From the NCBI RefSeq assembly GCF_027942865.1, contig NC_134509.1:27722197-27786196 (forward strand): a stretch of 64,000 nt of DNA, given 5' to 3'. The notes beneath the pieces were generated by a model. That model was not told the DNA's origin, did not search any database, and saw only the letters and a program-made list of their open reading frames with translations. Within the stretch, counting starts at the first letter, position 1, and each line of letters starts with the position of its first letter. Position numbers and translations under genes: made by a program. The DNA comes from Odontesthes bonariensis (taxonomy: Eukaryota > Chordata > Actinopteri > Atheriniformes > Atherinopsidae). This document shows, one piece after another, positions 26,886 to 39,178 of the stretch.

Positions 26886-27181
26886 AAGGTTGTTTTTATT
26901 TTGTGTTTGTTTGTTTTGTGGGAGATCATTGTAAACACAGCTGAATTATCTGCACAGACATTGTCTTTAAGTTATTTGGGTGGTGAATGGTGCTTTTGTC
27001 AGATGACACTGCAGTCAAAAAAAATCGATATGACTGTCTGACCACAGAGACCACAAGTTGACACGTGATCTTAATGGGCTGATTTTCTCTTGCCCATAGT
27101 CAACTGACTTGAAATCCAACTGTATTGATATACATTTACACTTTACTGTTTTTACAAAAATATATAAAAGATTCAACTTTA

Positions 27182-27465
27182 ATGTTCTCCCCATGTATGT
27201 GTGGGTTCTCTCCGGGGTACTCCGGCTTCCTCCCACTGTCCAAAAACATGCATGTTAGGTTAATTGGTGTCTCTAAAATTGTCCTTAGGAGTGAGTGTGA
27301 GCGTGTGTGTGTGTGGTTGTTTGTCTCGTTTGTCTCTGTGTGGCCCTGTGATGGACTGGCGACCTGTCCAGGGTGTACCCCGCCTCTCGCCCAATGACTG
27401 CTGGGATAGGCTCCAGCGACCCGACCGACGGATTAAGCGGGTATAGAAAATGGATGGATGGATGG
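27182..27465 (+). mobile_element. 5'-truncated SINE with a 14-bp target-site duplication
   Basis: The SINE body ends in ATGGATGGATGGATGG. It is bounded by a perfect direct repeat AAGATTCAACTTTA at 27168-27181 and 27466-27479. Truncation at the 5' end together with a perfect duplication is the signature of LINE-machinery retroposition and suggests a fairly young insertion. Confidence 0.85.
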
Positions 27466-30269
27466 AAGATTCAACTTTAGAGCATGTACAGAGCGCCAAT
27501 GCTCATTTGTATCTAGTTGAGAGTATACATGCAGGAGTGATTCTGGTTGTCTTGGCCTGGTTTTAAGAAGCTAAATTCTCATGATTTTGCTGAGACAAAC
27601 ATGTTTACAAGCATCTTAAAGGTCCTGTTGTGGTGGAATTTGCATAGATTTTTTTTCAGTGCTATGTCACCTTGCTGACTGTGTGTCTTGCTGGTGCCGG
27701 AAACAGCAAAACATTCACACTTACCAAATAGCGAAGGCTATATAACAAGCTGAAGCTTGTTTTGCATCAGTGTCATTAAAGGTGTGAAGTAAAACACTTA
27801 GATCACCGCTACTAAAAATTGAAAAAGCTAAAGCAGCAGAGTGTTGAAGCTCACAACACGCACTCAAGCTTTGGTACAAACTGGTAAAAACCGATTGTAT
27901 CAGAATATTGTTATCAGGGTTCCTGTTAGTCACTGAGACCATCAGCCAATCATGTCATGGCCTGCATAGTGTAAAATAAAGATGGTATCATTGACATGCT
28001 CTTAGCTCTTCTCTGATGTTGAGTTCCATTACCTAAAGCCTCTTCCCCTCAGCTCCTGTAGTTGATCTGTAACACAAGTATAGCTACTTTTCTAAATCAC
28101 TTCGGTGTAGGTTTCTTCCAGTAGTGCCCCTTTTGGATCGTTGCTGTTACGTTTGCAATCCCCTGTCAGTGATGTAACTTGCTATATTAATATTAGGTGA
28201 GGGTTTTACCTTTGGTAAATCAATAAGCTAACATCCAGATAAGCTTCCGGCTGACTTGTTTGAGGCAGAGTGCTAGATTTCTTGATTTCATAATCAACGT
28301 GTGTGTGTTACTAGCACAGCTGGCAGACTGTATTTGGAGTTAGTATGTCCTCATTAATGTGCCAGAAAAAAGAAAGATAACTTCACCTTTTGAAGCTATG
28401 AAGTTAGCTTCAGATTGTTTTGTTATTGTTCTTCTCCTTTGTAAAGTCAGTCCAAATTAGGAAAAATGTTTTGATATATTTTGAAACTTTTTGCAACACC
28501 AGCAGGAGGCCTTTTGCTAGCTGTTGATCTCCAGTGTGCTTTAAATCGTTGGTCAAAAGTTGTAAAGTGCTTTTTGTTCATTTCTCTCACTCCATGTTTT
28601 ACATGCTAAGAGCTTGCAGCGTTGGTGGTGGTTGGACCCTTCTTGTTGCCATCTGCCAACTATCTTTTTTTCATAGCCCTGGCTAATAACAGCCCTTTCG
28701 TAACCAAACACTGACTCTTCTTCTGACAGTATTTCAGTTCACTTACAGTGCAGAGAAAGTTTTGCACCACCCTCTTTCCTTCAGATATTGCCAGGAAAAT
28801 GTGGTTCTTTCGTAAGTTGTCTGTACGCACAAAACTGGTTAATCTCTCAGGTTAGGTGGCTTTTTAATGCTTGAATAAATCCCAGGTCAGTGTTAAGTAG
28901 CTTGACATACAAACAAAAACATTTCTCTGAAACTATTGCGTAACTATTGCTCAAGACCACTTTAAATGGTGACAAGAAAGTCTCGCTTTTTGGAAGCAAA
29001 ATATAAAGAATGAGGGGGTAAATCAAGACTTTTTAGAAGTACTGTATTTGAAATGATTATAGAGATTAGCAAATGGGGCATATTATTACTGAAAAGTTAG
29101 GAACTGGAACGTTTTACTGACACATTGTGAGATCAGACAGAGTTGTGATAATTTGCATTCTGGTATTCATCTCAGTTCAGCAGCCAACACAGCACAGGAA
29201 CTGGAAACAATATCACCCCCATCAGCCTCCCTTCCTATGTCCTGAGTAAACTGTTGTTTCTATATAGTGCCCCGCCACAGCTTATCCGACTTCACCAGGT
29301 GGAAACCCACAGCAACAGAGTTGGTAGGTGCCCCCCCTTCAACTTATCGCTTCCTGGGGAAACTCTCACCTCAGTGGTTACTTCCTGAATGATCAGGTTT
29401 GACTGTGTTATTACTGCTGGGACATTGCTCTGGTCCTCATCAAAAACTAAATGTTTCAGTGATGAGGAAGGAGTATTTAACTGCCCTTGTGTGCTGATAC
29501 AGGCTATGTGTTTGTTTTTCCCTTCTCCTTACCTCTTAAGCCTAACATAAACATGTTATCCAGTGCCAATATAGAGCTACTGCCTAGTCTTACTGCTATC
29601 TAAATTATTGTAATGTTTCTGAAATTGTGACAAACTGTCTGTGTGAGTGTGTGCGCACATCCCTTTTCTGGGACGTCATCTGGAGTCTTTCTGTTTATAC
29701 GAGGCTCCGTAAGAGACCATAATCCATGTCGAGTTAATATGTATACAAAGTGATACACACAGAGAGAGCTGGATCAGATTTCATGAATTAGTGTTTCCTC
29801 TCCATTGATACATTAATCTTCCCTGTTCCAACTCAAAGGCTTTTTATAATTCTAATTTAACAATGAATGTGGATCTCCCGCTTGTATTTTCCTCTTTCCT
29901 TCAGCTGTCTGAGAAGTGAGGGGGTGGATTGAGGTGACAGGGGGCAGATGTTTCCTCACTAGCTTTGAAGTGCCTGTAAAGATGGAGTAAAGACTAGTGG
30001 AAAGGGTAAAACTAAGTTCTCCATGGAGGCTTTGCGAGGGAGGCCACAGACACATACAGATAGAGGATTTGTTCTGGCAGCAGCTTCGGAAATGGCAGCT
30101 CACTGTTCAACCCTATGCTGTGACCACAAACCTTTATAGGGGACATAGCACCTAATATAGGCAGAGCTGCTTCAGATGTTGTGTAAAAGCTCAACTATTG
30201 GGGCACACTTGTTGCAACACATTTGTTTGGCCAAACAGGACTTTGTTCAGTGCATGGTGACGGTCCCAT

Positions 30270-30286
30270 GCACTGGGGGCGCTGTG
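30270..30286 (+). promoter_or_regulatory. CTCF-like motif
   Basis: GCACTGGGGGCGCTGTG fits the CTCF core moderately well. It lies in the gene-poor interval between the adgre5-like and Ig genes. Function is inferred only. Confidence 0.25.
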
Positions 30287-31621
30287 ATCAGCCAAAGGTT
30301 TCCGCCATTTATAAACATGAGGGTGGCATGTGGTCGTCTGGAAAAAAAACCTTGACTGTGCTCTGCATCTGTCCCTCCATTTGTTAAGAGTGTGGCAGCT
30401 CAGATTGCTTATTTGGCCTGAGGGGAAATATATGTGTGTCTCAAAGCAATATATTGCCACCATGTGGTAAAAGAAATGACTGTGGATTGATGCTCTGGTT
30501 TAACATCAGTTAAACTCCTGTTATCCCTTTCATTTGTTTAATTTAGCTCTTGGTCATTTTGTATTCCATTTCCATTCTGTCAATGTTGTCTTGAGATGTT
30601 CGTACTGGGACACTGGGGGCATGAGAAGAGGTTCTTCTGTTTATGAGCTGTTTCAAGTTTTATTGTCGTTTGCAGGAAATAGTGAAATGTCATTACTAAT
30701 AATGATATTCTTGGACTTTGAGCCCCCTCAAATATTACACATTCAGAACAAATACTAAAAGCAAATGTTACGCTTAAAACTAAAAAAAAAAAAAAAGATA
30801 ACATATAGAAGTATGATACTGTAGAAGTCAAATATAAATACAATTTTTAATTCGTGAAAACAGTCTGTGTTGCAGAAGGGTGTGATGAGCACTTCTGGTG
30901 GGTGAGCAAAGTGTTCGGTAATCAGCAGTTCAGTAGCCGGAAGGCTTGCATGTAGAAACTGTACCTAAAAACTTGCTGGTACAGGTCCAGATGCTCCCCG
31001 TTTCACCACTACTCTTTATGTACTTGTTTTGCTTCTATTGTTGTTTCTGTTGTTGTTTTTGTTTGGTTGTTTATAAAAAAAAATCTAAACATTAAAAAAA
31101 ATGAAAATCAACATTACAAAATGAGATTAGATAGTATGTTGATTTTGTGGTGCTTAATCTTGGAATTTCTGCTCACAACAATGAAGTCCTTACATCTCCA
31201 CAAACGTCACAGCGGACTTTAAACTAGACATTATTTGGATGAACTGGCCATGCACTGTAACACAGGCAGTTTGGGAACAAAACAACATTGTTCCTGGCTC
31301 CCTGCTGCTTATCCAATTTAGACCCATTACTCTTTCACCCACCATCCCCCAAAGAAATGGATGATGACTGTTATGTGTGCTTTGTCTCAAGGGAGCAAAG
31401 AACATCACACATTAGAAACTGTCATGGAAAAAAACGTATGGAAAAGAACTGCTGTATTTTGCACATAATGAAATACACCTTTTATGACCAGTAGTCGGCA
31501 GCTAAGCTCAGGTCAGGAAAACATGAGAACGACATAAATTTTCATGTTACACCACGCTATCTTTTTTATTCTGTTTTCAAAGATTAGAGCTTTTCATGTT
31601 GATGTCATGATCTCAAAGAGT

Positions 31622-31627
31622 TTTATT
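31622..31627 (-). terminator. Candidate poly(A) signal for the Ig gene
   Basis: AATAAA on the minus strand about 320 nt past the Ig-gene stop codon; a second copy lies near 31565. Which of these is used cannot be told from sequence. Confidence 0.35.
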
Positions 31628-31948
31628 CAAGATTAGATTCTTGTTTGTTTTCCTCTACATTTTTTTTTTGTTTTTACTATTGAACTACGGTGTAGCAAAG
31701 GAAATTAAAGAAGGAAATAATAAATAATTAATGTAATTCACGCAAAGAATAAAAACTCCCACAAGTTTAATGTTAGATGTTAGTGACAGAGTTCCAGAGT
31801 ATCAATTCCCCTTTAAAAGTACATAATTAACCTGTGCGCCATAATTCCAAGAGTTCAAGGAGCAGCAGCATGGCATACATCGAAACAGATTAATTCATTA
31901 AATATGATTTTCCTTGCATGATTTCTATTTTTGTCCGACCAGGTTGTT

Positions 31949-34900
31949 TTAAGCTGTAAAGATAAAACAGACAAAAGAAACAAGATTAGACAGTGAAAGA
32001 AACACAAAATAGAACATTCACTTTAATGCACTTTAAATAACCAATCCTAAACAGCCTCTCACCTTTGATAATGACTTTTGCCAATGCCTCACTGGAACCA
32101 ATGTGATTGCTGGCCACACATTTGTATGTTCCGCTGTCGCTCAGTTTAACATGGGCTATCAGCAGCTTTCCATCTTTTGTGGTCTCTGCTCCAGCAGATA
32201 AGTTGCCCCTGCCCACCCGGCTCCACGTGAACTGCATGGGATGAGAGCCGTGGGCAAGGCACTGCACCAGCAGGGCGTCTCCGGGCCGGAGCCTCACCTG
32301 GTCAGGCAGGCAGGTGGCGTACGGAGGGGCTGCGTGAAGAAAAAACACCATTAATCTCAACTTGAGGAGAGACAGAGAATCTGTGGGTGTTTGACATGTG
32401 TGTCCACTCACACTCAACCTCTATCTGCGTGTACGCCTCACTGTAGCCATTTATGTTGGTTGCATTACAGATGTACTCCCCCGAGTCTTGGCGCCCCACG
32501 CTGGTGATTGTCAGAACTCCATTAGCCATTGTGTGTTTCCATGGCAATGGTGCTCGTAGCTTGGACCAGCTGATGACAGGAGGAGGGGAACCTGAAAGGA
32601 AATGAAATTTGAGAAATGGGAGCAGAAATAAAAGATACTCATAACACAACCACACAGACATCTTACCACTGGCCTGGCACTCCATTGTGACTATTTGCCC
32701 TTCCACCACCGTCATTTCTGCAGTGTTCACCGAAGCCACAGGTGCTCCTGGTGGGCCATCAACATGGACCTGAATTTTGACTTCTGAAATACCCTCATTG
32801 TTCTCAGCCTGGCAAATATACACTCCTGAGTCCTCTGGACGTAGGGCATTCCACTGAGAAAACAGTCAAATATCATGTTTTAGGCATTTTTCTCAATGTG
32901 GAAATTGATTCAAGAACAACCTGTGCTTGAGTTAGTGTTTCACCTTTATAGTTTTGACATCATTTGTCTCTGTGGTAACCAGTTGGAAGGTGGAGCCTTG
33001 GCGTTTCCAGGCCAATGTGGGGCGTGGCCTGCCTGTGGCGCGACATTCCACTGACAAAGAGTCACCCACCCTGGCCCGCAGGGGCCCTGCTGGTGTCAGG
33101 CGTACTTTAGGAGAATCTGAGAGAAAGATGGTAATGCTTTCATTTATAGTCTGACTCGTATCAACCTAGCAAGTTTGAGCAGAATTTGAATGCAATTGAG
33201 TCCAGTCCATCAAGTCCTCCAATCAAAACAACTAATAAGTTGTTTGTATGGCTAATAACATTTTTTTTTGTATTCCAAACTACTTGGTTAGGATTAAAAC
33301 AAACATCAGGGTTAGAACTAAAACCTTCTACTACCACCGTCACAATTATGTCCTAATTTTTCTTTGCACTACACATGCAGTTGCTTTCACGACCACTGGA
33401 AGTAACATGTTTTTTTAAGGGAATTGTAGGTTGTTGTTGCTTGCATGAAGAAATTACCCATTGGTATCTTTTTTTGAGAAGACAGCCTCAGCCTGTTTAA
33501 TTTATCTGCGTTTATTTTGCTGTCATGGCCCAAAAATGTATTTTGCCTCATGGGATATCCACTGACTACACTGGAAGCTTTGAAACACTGGTTGGTACCA
33601 ATCAAATCAGTCATAAAACAATAGGGGATGTGTTCCTAGAATAAAAGAACACAAAAAACAAGTGTTAAACATCCAACAATTAGTTTGGAGCAGGTTACAG
33701 GATATTTGGCAAATGGAAGGTATCATTTCACCCTCTTCTTACTCTGGAACACACCTGGCTCTGGAGCTTTCTTGTGATCTTGAACTTTCTAAGTTAAGCT
33801 CACAACCCCTATGTTAACCATGTTTATTTGCTTTTTGGTGCTCTGTATGTCAAATACAATTGATTATAGCATCTTTTTTCCAATAACTACCTGTGGTGGC
33901 AACAAATAACACCCCAATAAAATGGGTTATGCATTATATTTTCTCTGAGGTAGCCTAGATTTGACAGTTTGTTCACTGCACACACCAACGTGAGGAAAAA
34001 GTTAGTGGTGAACACAAAGCTCACGTTTGACGTTCAGCATAGCATTGGCAGAGCTGCGGCCGGCAGAGCTGACAGCCACACAGCGGTATTGGCCATGGTT
34101 TCCAGGTCGAGCATTAGCAATTGTCAACACGGACCCGTCAGGACCAATTTTTACATTGTCTAGATGAAAACAAGAGAGTTCAGTTAGACCTCACAGATAA
34201 ACAGTTGTATAGAAGAAAAAAAAGGGAGTATACCTGCTTTCAATTCTAAGGTTTTTATATATCAGAACATTATGGATTTAAAGAAAACCATCAGTTCTTT
34301 ACCAGATGTTAGAAATAGTTTAATACAATCTCAAATGAACAACAAATTACATATCACATGTCATGAACAGGCCCTGTGATGGACTGGTGACCTGTCCAGG
34401 GTGTACCCCGCCTCTCGCCCGATGACTGCTGGGATAGGCTCCAGCCCCCCCGCGACCTGACCGACGGATTCAGCGGGTATAGAAAATAGATGGATGGATG
34501 GATGTCATGAACAAAAGCTAAACCAACACGAAGAAGCGGTGTGTGAAAGTCCACCCTTACTGCTTCCATTGAAATTAAGATGGTAAATAGCAGCTACGTG
34601 CTGCTAATCAGCTGCAGTGGATTTATAAGCAAACGGGAGCAAATCTAGTAGAAGTCAGGTATGTGTTGTCACAATGCTTAGGAAAAAAAGACATCAGCAA
34701 AGACCTTGTAGAAGCAATTGGTGCTTCCCATCAATCTGAGAATGGTTCCATTTCCAAACTATTTGGAGTCCATATTTTCACAGTGAGAAAGATGATTCAC
34801 AAGTGCAAAACATACAAGACAATGAACAAGTTTACCCCAGACCGTGCAATGCTCAGGAAACTGTAAGAAATCTAAAGCTACTTCTCAGACTCTACAGCCT

Positions 34901-36515
34901 CAGTTTGTATGTTACTTGTTAAAGTTCACGATGAAAAAGACTTTTAGATGAATAAATAAATATGGCTTGTTCAGAAGGCTTGCAGGAGAAAGTCTTTTAT
35001 CTCTAAATCTGTCATGGCAGCACAGCTCGGGTTTGAAAAGTAAGAACAAACCACTAGACAAAGTGGAGATATTTGGTCATCTTGCACAGTGCCACATTTG
35101 GAGAAAACCAAGACAGTACTGTATATGAAACACCTCATACCAACTGTCAAGCACAGTTGTGGAAGATTAATGATTTAGGCTTGTTTTACAGCCACAGGAC
35201 CCGGACACCTTGCAATCATGAAGTCAACCATGAACTCCTCTGTATACCAAAGTTTTCTACAGTCAAATATGAGGCCATCTTTCTGACCACTGAAACTTCG
35301 CTCAAATTGACTCACGCAACAGGACAATGACCCCAAACACAGCAGCAAATCTACAGCAGAACATCTGAAAAAGAAAAGAATCCAGGTGTTGCAATGGTCC
35401 AGTCAAAGTCCAGACATCTAAACAAATGCCTGGCAGCCTGAACGAGTTGAAGCAACATTGTAAAGAAGATTGGGCAAATATTCTTCCTCACTATATAGCA
35501 GCAATATGTGCTTCTACAAGAAATCAAATTACTGAGTGTACTTGTTTTTTTAAACACTCTGAATTTAGTTAGTTTTTAATTTGATTTAGTTTAATTTAGT
35601 TTTCTGTTGAATAATTAATGAGAAGGTGTAACATGTTGTTCATCTGAGGTTGCATTTTAAGACCTGGTAAGAACCAGATGATTTTTTTGTCATATCCTGA
35701 TGTGCACAACCCATTGAAAGAAGCTGTGCTGTCCTTTCACATGATGACTGTAGGTGATTTTATGTGAACGGTGATTTTGTGGTAATGTGCTTGGTCCTGA
35801 CCTGGTAATGCCTGGTTATTGGGTTTACTCCACTCAACTTGGACCGGTTGTACTGTGCTCTTCACTTGGCACCGAAAGCTGATAGACTCTCCCTGGCGCA
35901 CGGTAGCAGACCGGGGCTCCACCGAGACCACTGGAGCCTGACCAGCCACTGCACAGAAAAACAGTCATCAAACACAAGTGCAAGAATGCACACATGTATA
36001 ATCAATCTGTGAACTTTTAGATAGCTCTGGGTAAGATACAATGTAAACAAACACCACCCCACAGCAGACAACCAGAACAAACTCCCACATGGATCTGTAG
36101 TGTGACACGGTCAAAAAACAAGTGTGAAAAAAATGTTTAAAAAAGGAGATTTATCAGAATGAAAGACTTAAAGACACTTTTTTCTATTTTAGTGGACTGG
36201 TTCAACTTAATCACTTAATGAAAAACATTTGTTGTGCTCATAAAAAGGGAGAAAAAAACAGAGTAGATTATATATACAGAGTGCAGATTGAGATTCTAGG
36301 TCAGCTTTAATCTTTTTCTAAAACAATTTTGTTTTAACTGACCCTTTGACATCCTTCAATGTATATATAACAGACTATAAACTAACTGAGAAGCTTTCAG
36401 AGGGACGAAACAAGCAGCATGAGAACAAACTCTTATTTGTTGTTTAAATTAAATCATATTCATTACCTGAACATAGTAGAGAGCACAGGATCAGAATCAC
36501 GGGAGATAAGTCCAT
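31949..36515 (-). CDS. Secreted four-immunoglobulin-domain protein, perlecan-like, 8 exons, 380 aa
   Basis: Coding exons, 5' to 3' on the minus strand: 36467-36515, 35802-35948, 34025-34159, 32944-33116, 32667-32853, 32412-32591, 32063-32329, 31949-31953. Phases agree and sum to 1143 nt. The signal peptide [16 protein letters not shown] is cut near VAGQA. Four Ig domains follow at about 20-110, 114-205, 206-290 and 291-378. Each has its Cys-Trp-Cys core: FRC/VEW/YRC, VEC/LAW/YIC, MEC/ISW/YIC and VQC/FTW/YKC. The sequence style ([31 protein letters not shown]) is closest to the Ig repeats of perlecan (HSPG2 domain IV). There is no membrane segment, laminin G or EGF module, so a secreted extracellular protein is inferred. 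N-glycosylation motifs include NAT and NLS. The last coding exon supplies only two bases of Ala and the stop. I do not know an established orthologue name. Confidence 0.85.
34370..34501 (+). mobile_element. 5'-truncated SINE with a 12-bp target-site duplication, in an Ig-gene intron
   Basis: SINE 3' part (GCCCTGTGATGGACTGGTGA onward to an ATGGATGG tail), flanked by the perfect direct repeat ATGTCATGAACA at 34358-34369 and 34502-34513. It lies in the intron splitting the first Ig domain, in sense orientation relative to the + strand and antisense to the gene. Confidence 0.85.
34650..35545 (+). mobile_element. Decayed Tc1-like DNA transposon
   Basis: A 5' frame (34663-34866) reads SKDLVEA, then [19 protein letters not shown], matching the N-terminal paired-type helix-turn-helix of Tc1 transposases. 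Downstream, broken frames carry [20 protein letters not shown] and WSSQSPDI, the catalytic core of the family. Stops and frameshifts throughout show it is inactive. It lies in the intron between Ig-gene exons 2 and 3. Confidence 0.8.
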
Positions 36516-37547
36516 GATGAGCACAGAACAGCCCTACTGTCCCTACTGTGTACAACCTCTCTGTCTTTGTCCGTCTCTTATCATTTTCAACCTTTAACCC
36601 TTCGACTGTCCTTTTCCCCAATTCAAATACAGCCTGGAAGCTCGTCACGTATGAAGCACAGACTATTAGATTTTTTAGCTAATTATTGTCTCATTTCTAT
36701 GTGCCAAAAGTTATCTGAGGACTTTTGAGTTGGTTTGTGTTTTTTGACTGATCTGTCAGTGTGTCAGGCAACAGAAAAACAGATTTTATCTCTTTAGTCT
36801 TCCCAGATATATTCTGTGATCCAGAAAGTGATCACTCTCCAGCCAAATTTTCAAATGTTCAAACAAAATTAAGCATCACTGTACTACAAGGGTACAATAT
36901 TCCTGCTTTATTTTGGTTCATTCAATTAAAAAAAACATTTTTTATCCTGAATTAAGTCAATTTGAATCAATTTTGAAATAAAGAAAGATCAGCCAAAAGC
37001 AGCATTCAACCAATTTGCTGAATTCTGATCCTGTTATAGATATAAAATAAGATATGCAGTATGTATAGAATACAGAGTAATTTGAAAGTCTCTTGTGAGT
37101 TAAATTATTTCCATTATTTTAGTGCTCAGTGATAGCAATTACGAAAGAAACCAAAAGCTTTGCAGGGCCCAGGAGTGGTTCTATGGCGCACAGGTTCTAT
37201 ACAAGGGAAGTAAAAAACACCCTACAGAGTAATCATAGGCTTGCTTTTAAAACCATCTTAAAACCACCTAAAACCACCATTATGCCTAAAAGCAGCCTAG
37301 ATTGCATTGTTTTCAGAAAAGATAAAAGAATTTCACAATTAGTTGTTTAAAATGACCTAATTTAAAACCCCCAGAGCCCAATGCTATTACAACCTGCATG
37401 TTCTACTCTAAAATCTTACTCATTTAACAATTACTTTGTTCCTGAAGATTTACAAAGACACATTTTTGTTTTATTAGAATGATTTATGTTCAGGATCAAA
37501 CATCTTGGTCTTGATCCAGCTAGCTGACAATAATCCCAAACTTCTAA

Positions 37548-38172
37548 TAATAATAATAATAATAATGTATTTTATTTATAAAGCACTTTACATCAATTTA
37601 ATGTCCTCAGAGTGCTACATTTTAAAACTAGCAAAAAAAAAAAAAAAAAAACCCCAGTAAAATATTATTAAGATAATTCAGGCAAACTAAAGGCTTTTCT
37701 AAAAAGGTGAGTTTTCAGGCCTTTTTTTAAAAGAATCCACAGTCTGTGGTGCCCTTAGATGGTCGGGGAGAGCATTCCACAGACTGGGTGCAGCTGAGCT
37801 GAAGGCCCGGTCGCCCATAGACCTGAGCCTTGTCCTTTGGAGCTGGAGGAGATTGGCCTGTCCAGAGCGGAGATGACGTGAGGAGGAATGGGGGGCGATG
37901 AGTTCTTTGATGTAGGGGGGGGGGCAGTGCCATGGAGGCACTGGTGGGACAGACGGGAAATCTTGAATTCGATCCTGTACTGGACAGGAAGCCAATGGAG
38001 GGATTTGAGGATGGGTGTGATGTCGTGGTACTTCCGCCCCCCCATCAGGATCCTGGCAGCACAGTTCTGAATATACTGCAGCTGCTGGAGGTTCTTGCTG
38101 GGGATCCCGATGAGGAGTGTGTTGCAGTAGTCCAGCCTGGAGGAGACAAAGGCGTGGACAAGTGTGTCTTAA
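37548..38172 (-). mobile_element. 5'-truncated L2-clade LINE (reverse transcriptase C-terminus and 3' tail)
   Basis: On the minus strand the coding remnant reads FVSSRLDYCNTLLIGIPSKN, then ARILMGGRKYHDITP, LKSLHWLPVQYRIEFK, and after a frameshift RAFSSAAPSLWNALPDHLRA. These are hallmarks of the L2/CR1 ORF2 C-terminus. The 3' end has GTAAAGTGCTTTATAAATAA followed by (ATT)n at 37547-37566, typical of L2 tails. The 5' truncation point is near 38172. Confidence 0.85.
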
Positions 38173-39178
38173 AAACCAACAAATCCAGACTTGTAAAAAA
38201 TCTTTGACCTGTGAATGTCAAAATCTTCTAATGTGAATAAGACAGTCATACATACGTCCGTTTATGATGTCCGACTGGCTGACATACGTCACTAAAGATT
38301 AACTACAAAAAAAGAAGTGATAAGATAAAGAGGCCGACAGAAAAAGAAGGTAAAGAGGATGCAGTGACATTACTCAACACAAGAGGACACAGATGAAAAA
38401 AAACACATGATCAATACTGAAAGAACAATCCAGTTCATGTCCGGCGATTTACAAAAAAGTGTTTATTTCTTTTTGGTTATGTGGGGATTGTGACATTACT
38501 TTTCCAAAAAGAAAACTTTAAGAAAAAAGAAAAATACAAATTTCCATGCATAACATAACATGCATCTTTTTAATATTGAAATAAAATAATGAATCAACAT
38601 TTGGGGTGATAGTTCAAAACACAAACAGGCTCTTAACCCTTCTGTAGTTTCTTCTTTTTAAGCTCTTTTCAGAGGCAAACACATAAAGGAACATTTGAAA
38701 AACGCTGTGTTTTAAGGTACTGCACAGCCTGTTTGTGACTCAGCTGGAAACCAGTCAGAAAACGAAAAGAGAGAATGCTAGAGCATCAGATGCCCACGAT
38801 GACTCGTGTTCTGGGTGAGGATGAATAGGATTCACACTGTATTGCCAGCCTCCATCAACGTAAAGAAAAGAAAATCAGAGAGGGACAGAATATTATCAAT
38901 AGGGGGAGAATGTAGCATTGTATGTGAGTTTGCTGCATACAAATGTATTGCGTTTGCTTTGATAATTGAATTAATCCCAATCATTTCTGAAATGTAAAAG
39001 GAAACTTTATTCAGTTTATCACATGTAGACCTCCAAGGAATACAAGTGATTACCTGATTGTCTATGCACTTACATTAATTTATTCAACTGTATACTATGA
39101 ACACATTGCCTCTATAGCCGCATGTAGGAACCTTTGGCAATTCCTATAACCTTTTAAGGAACGGGGCCGTTTTTTCCT

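Larger units (their letters stand above)
18644..31948. other. Gene-poor intergenic interval
   Basis: The 13.3 kb between the adgre5 start exon and the Ig gene's last coding exon. The longest open frames (for example 129 codons at 19206-19595, minus) show no domain, no family resemblance and low-complexity composition. Recognisable content is repeats: a Tc1 remnant at 19.7 kb, SINE copies at 22.2, 23.1 and 27.2 kb, and non-LTR tails at 26.3 and 26.7 kb. From about 28.0 to 31.6 kb I see nothing identifiable except a CTCF-like motif at 30.27 kb. The adgre5 promoter and 5'UTR presumably lie just above 18644. Confidence 0.6.

Noticed and set aside
32302..32823. 173-codon minus-strand frame as a single exon
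   Set aside because: It reads through an intron (32592-32666) that has a clear donor and acceptor and interrupts the Ig fold if translated.
35073..35330. 85-codon plus-strand frame
   Set aside because: It lies inside a decayed Tc1-like transposon and is in a different frame from the transposase.
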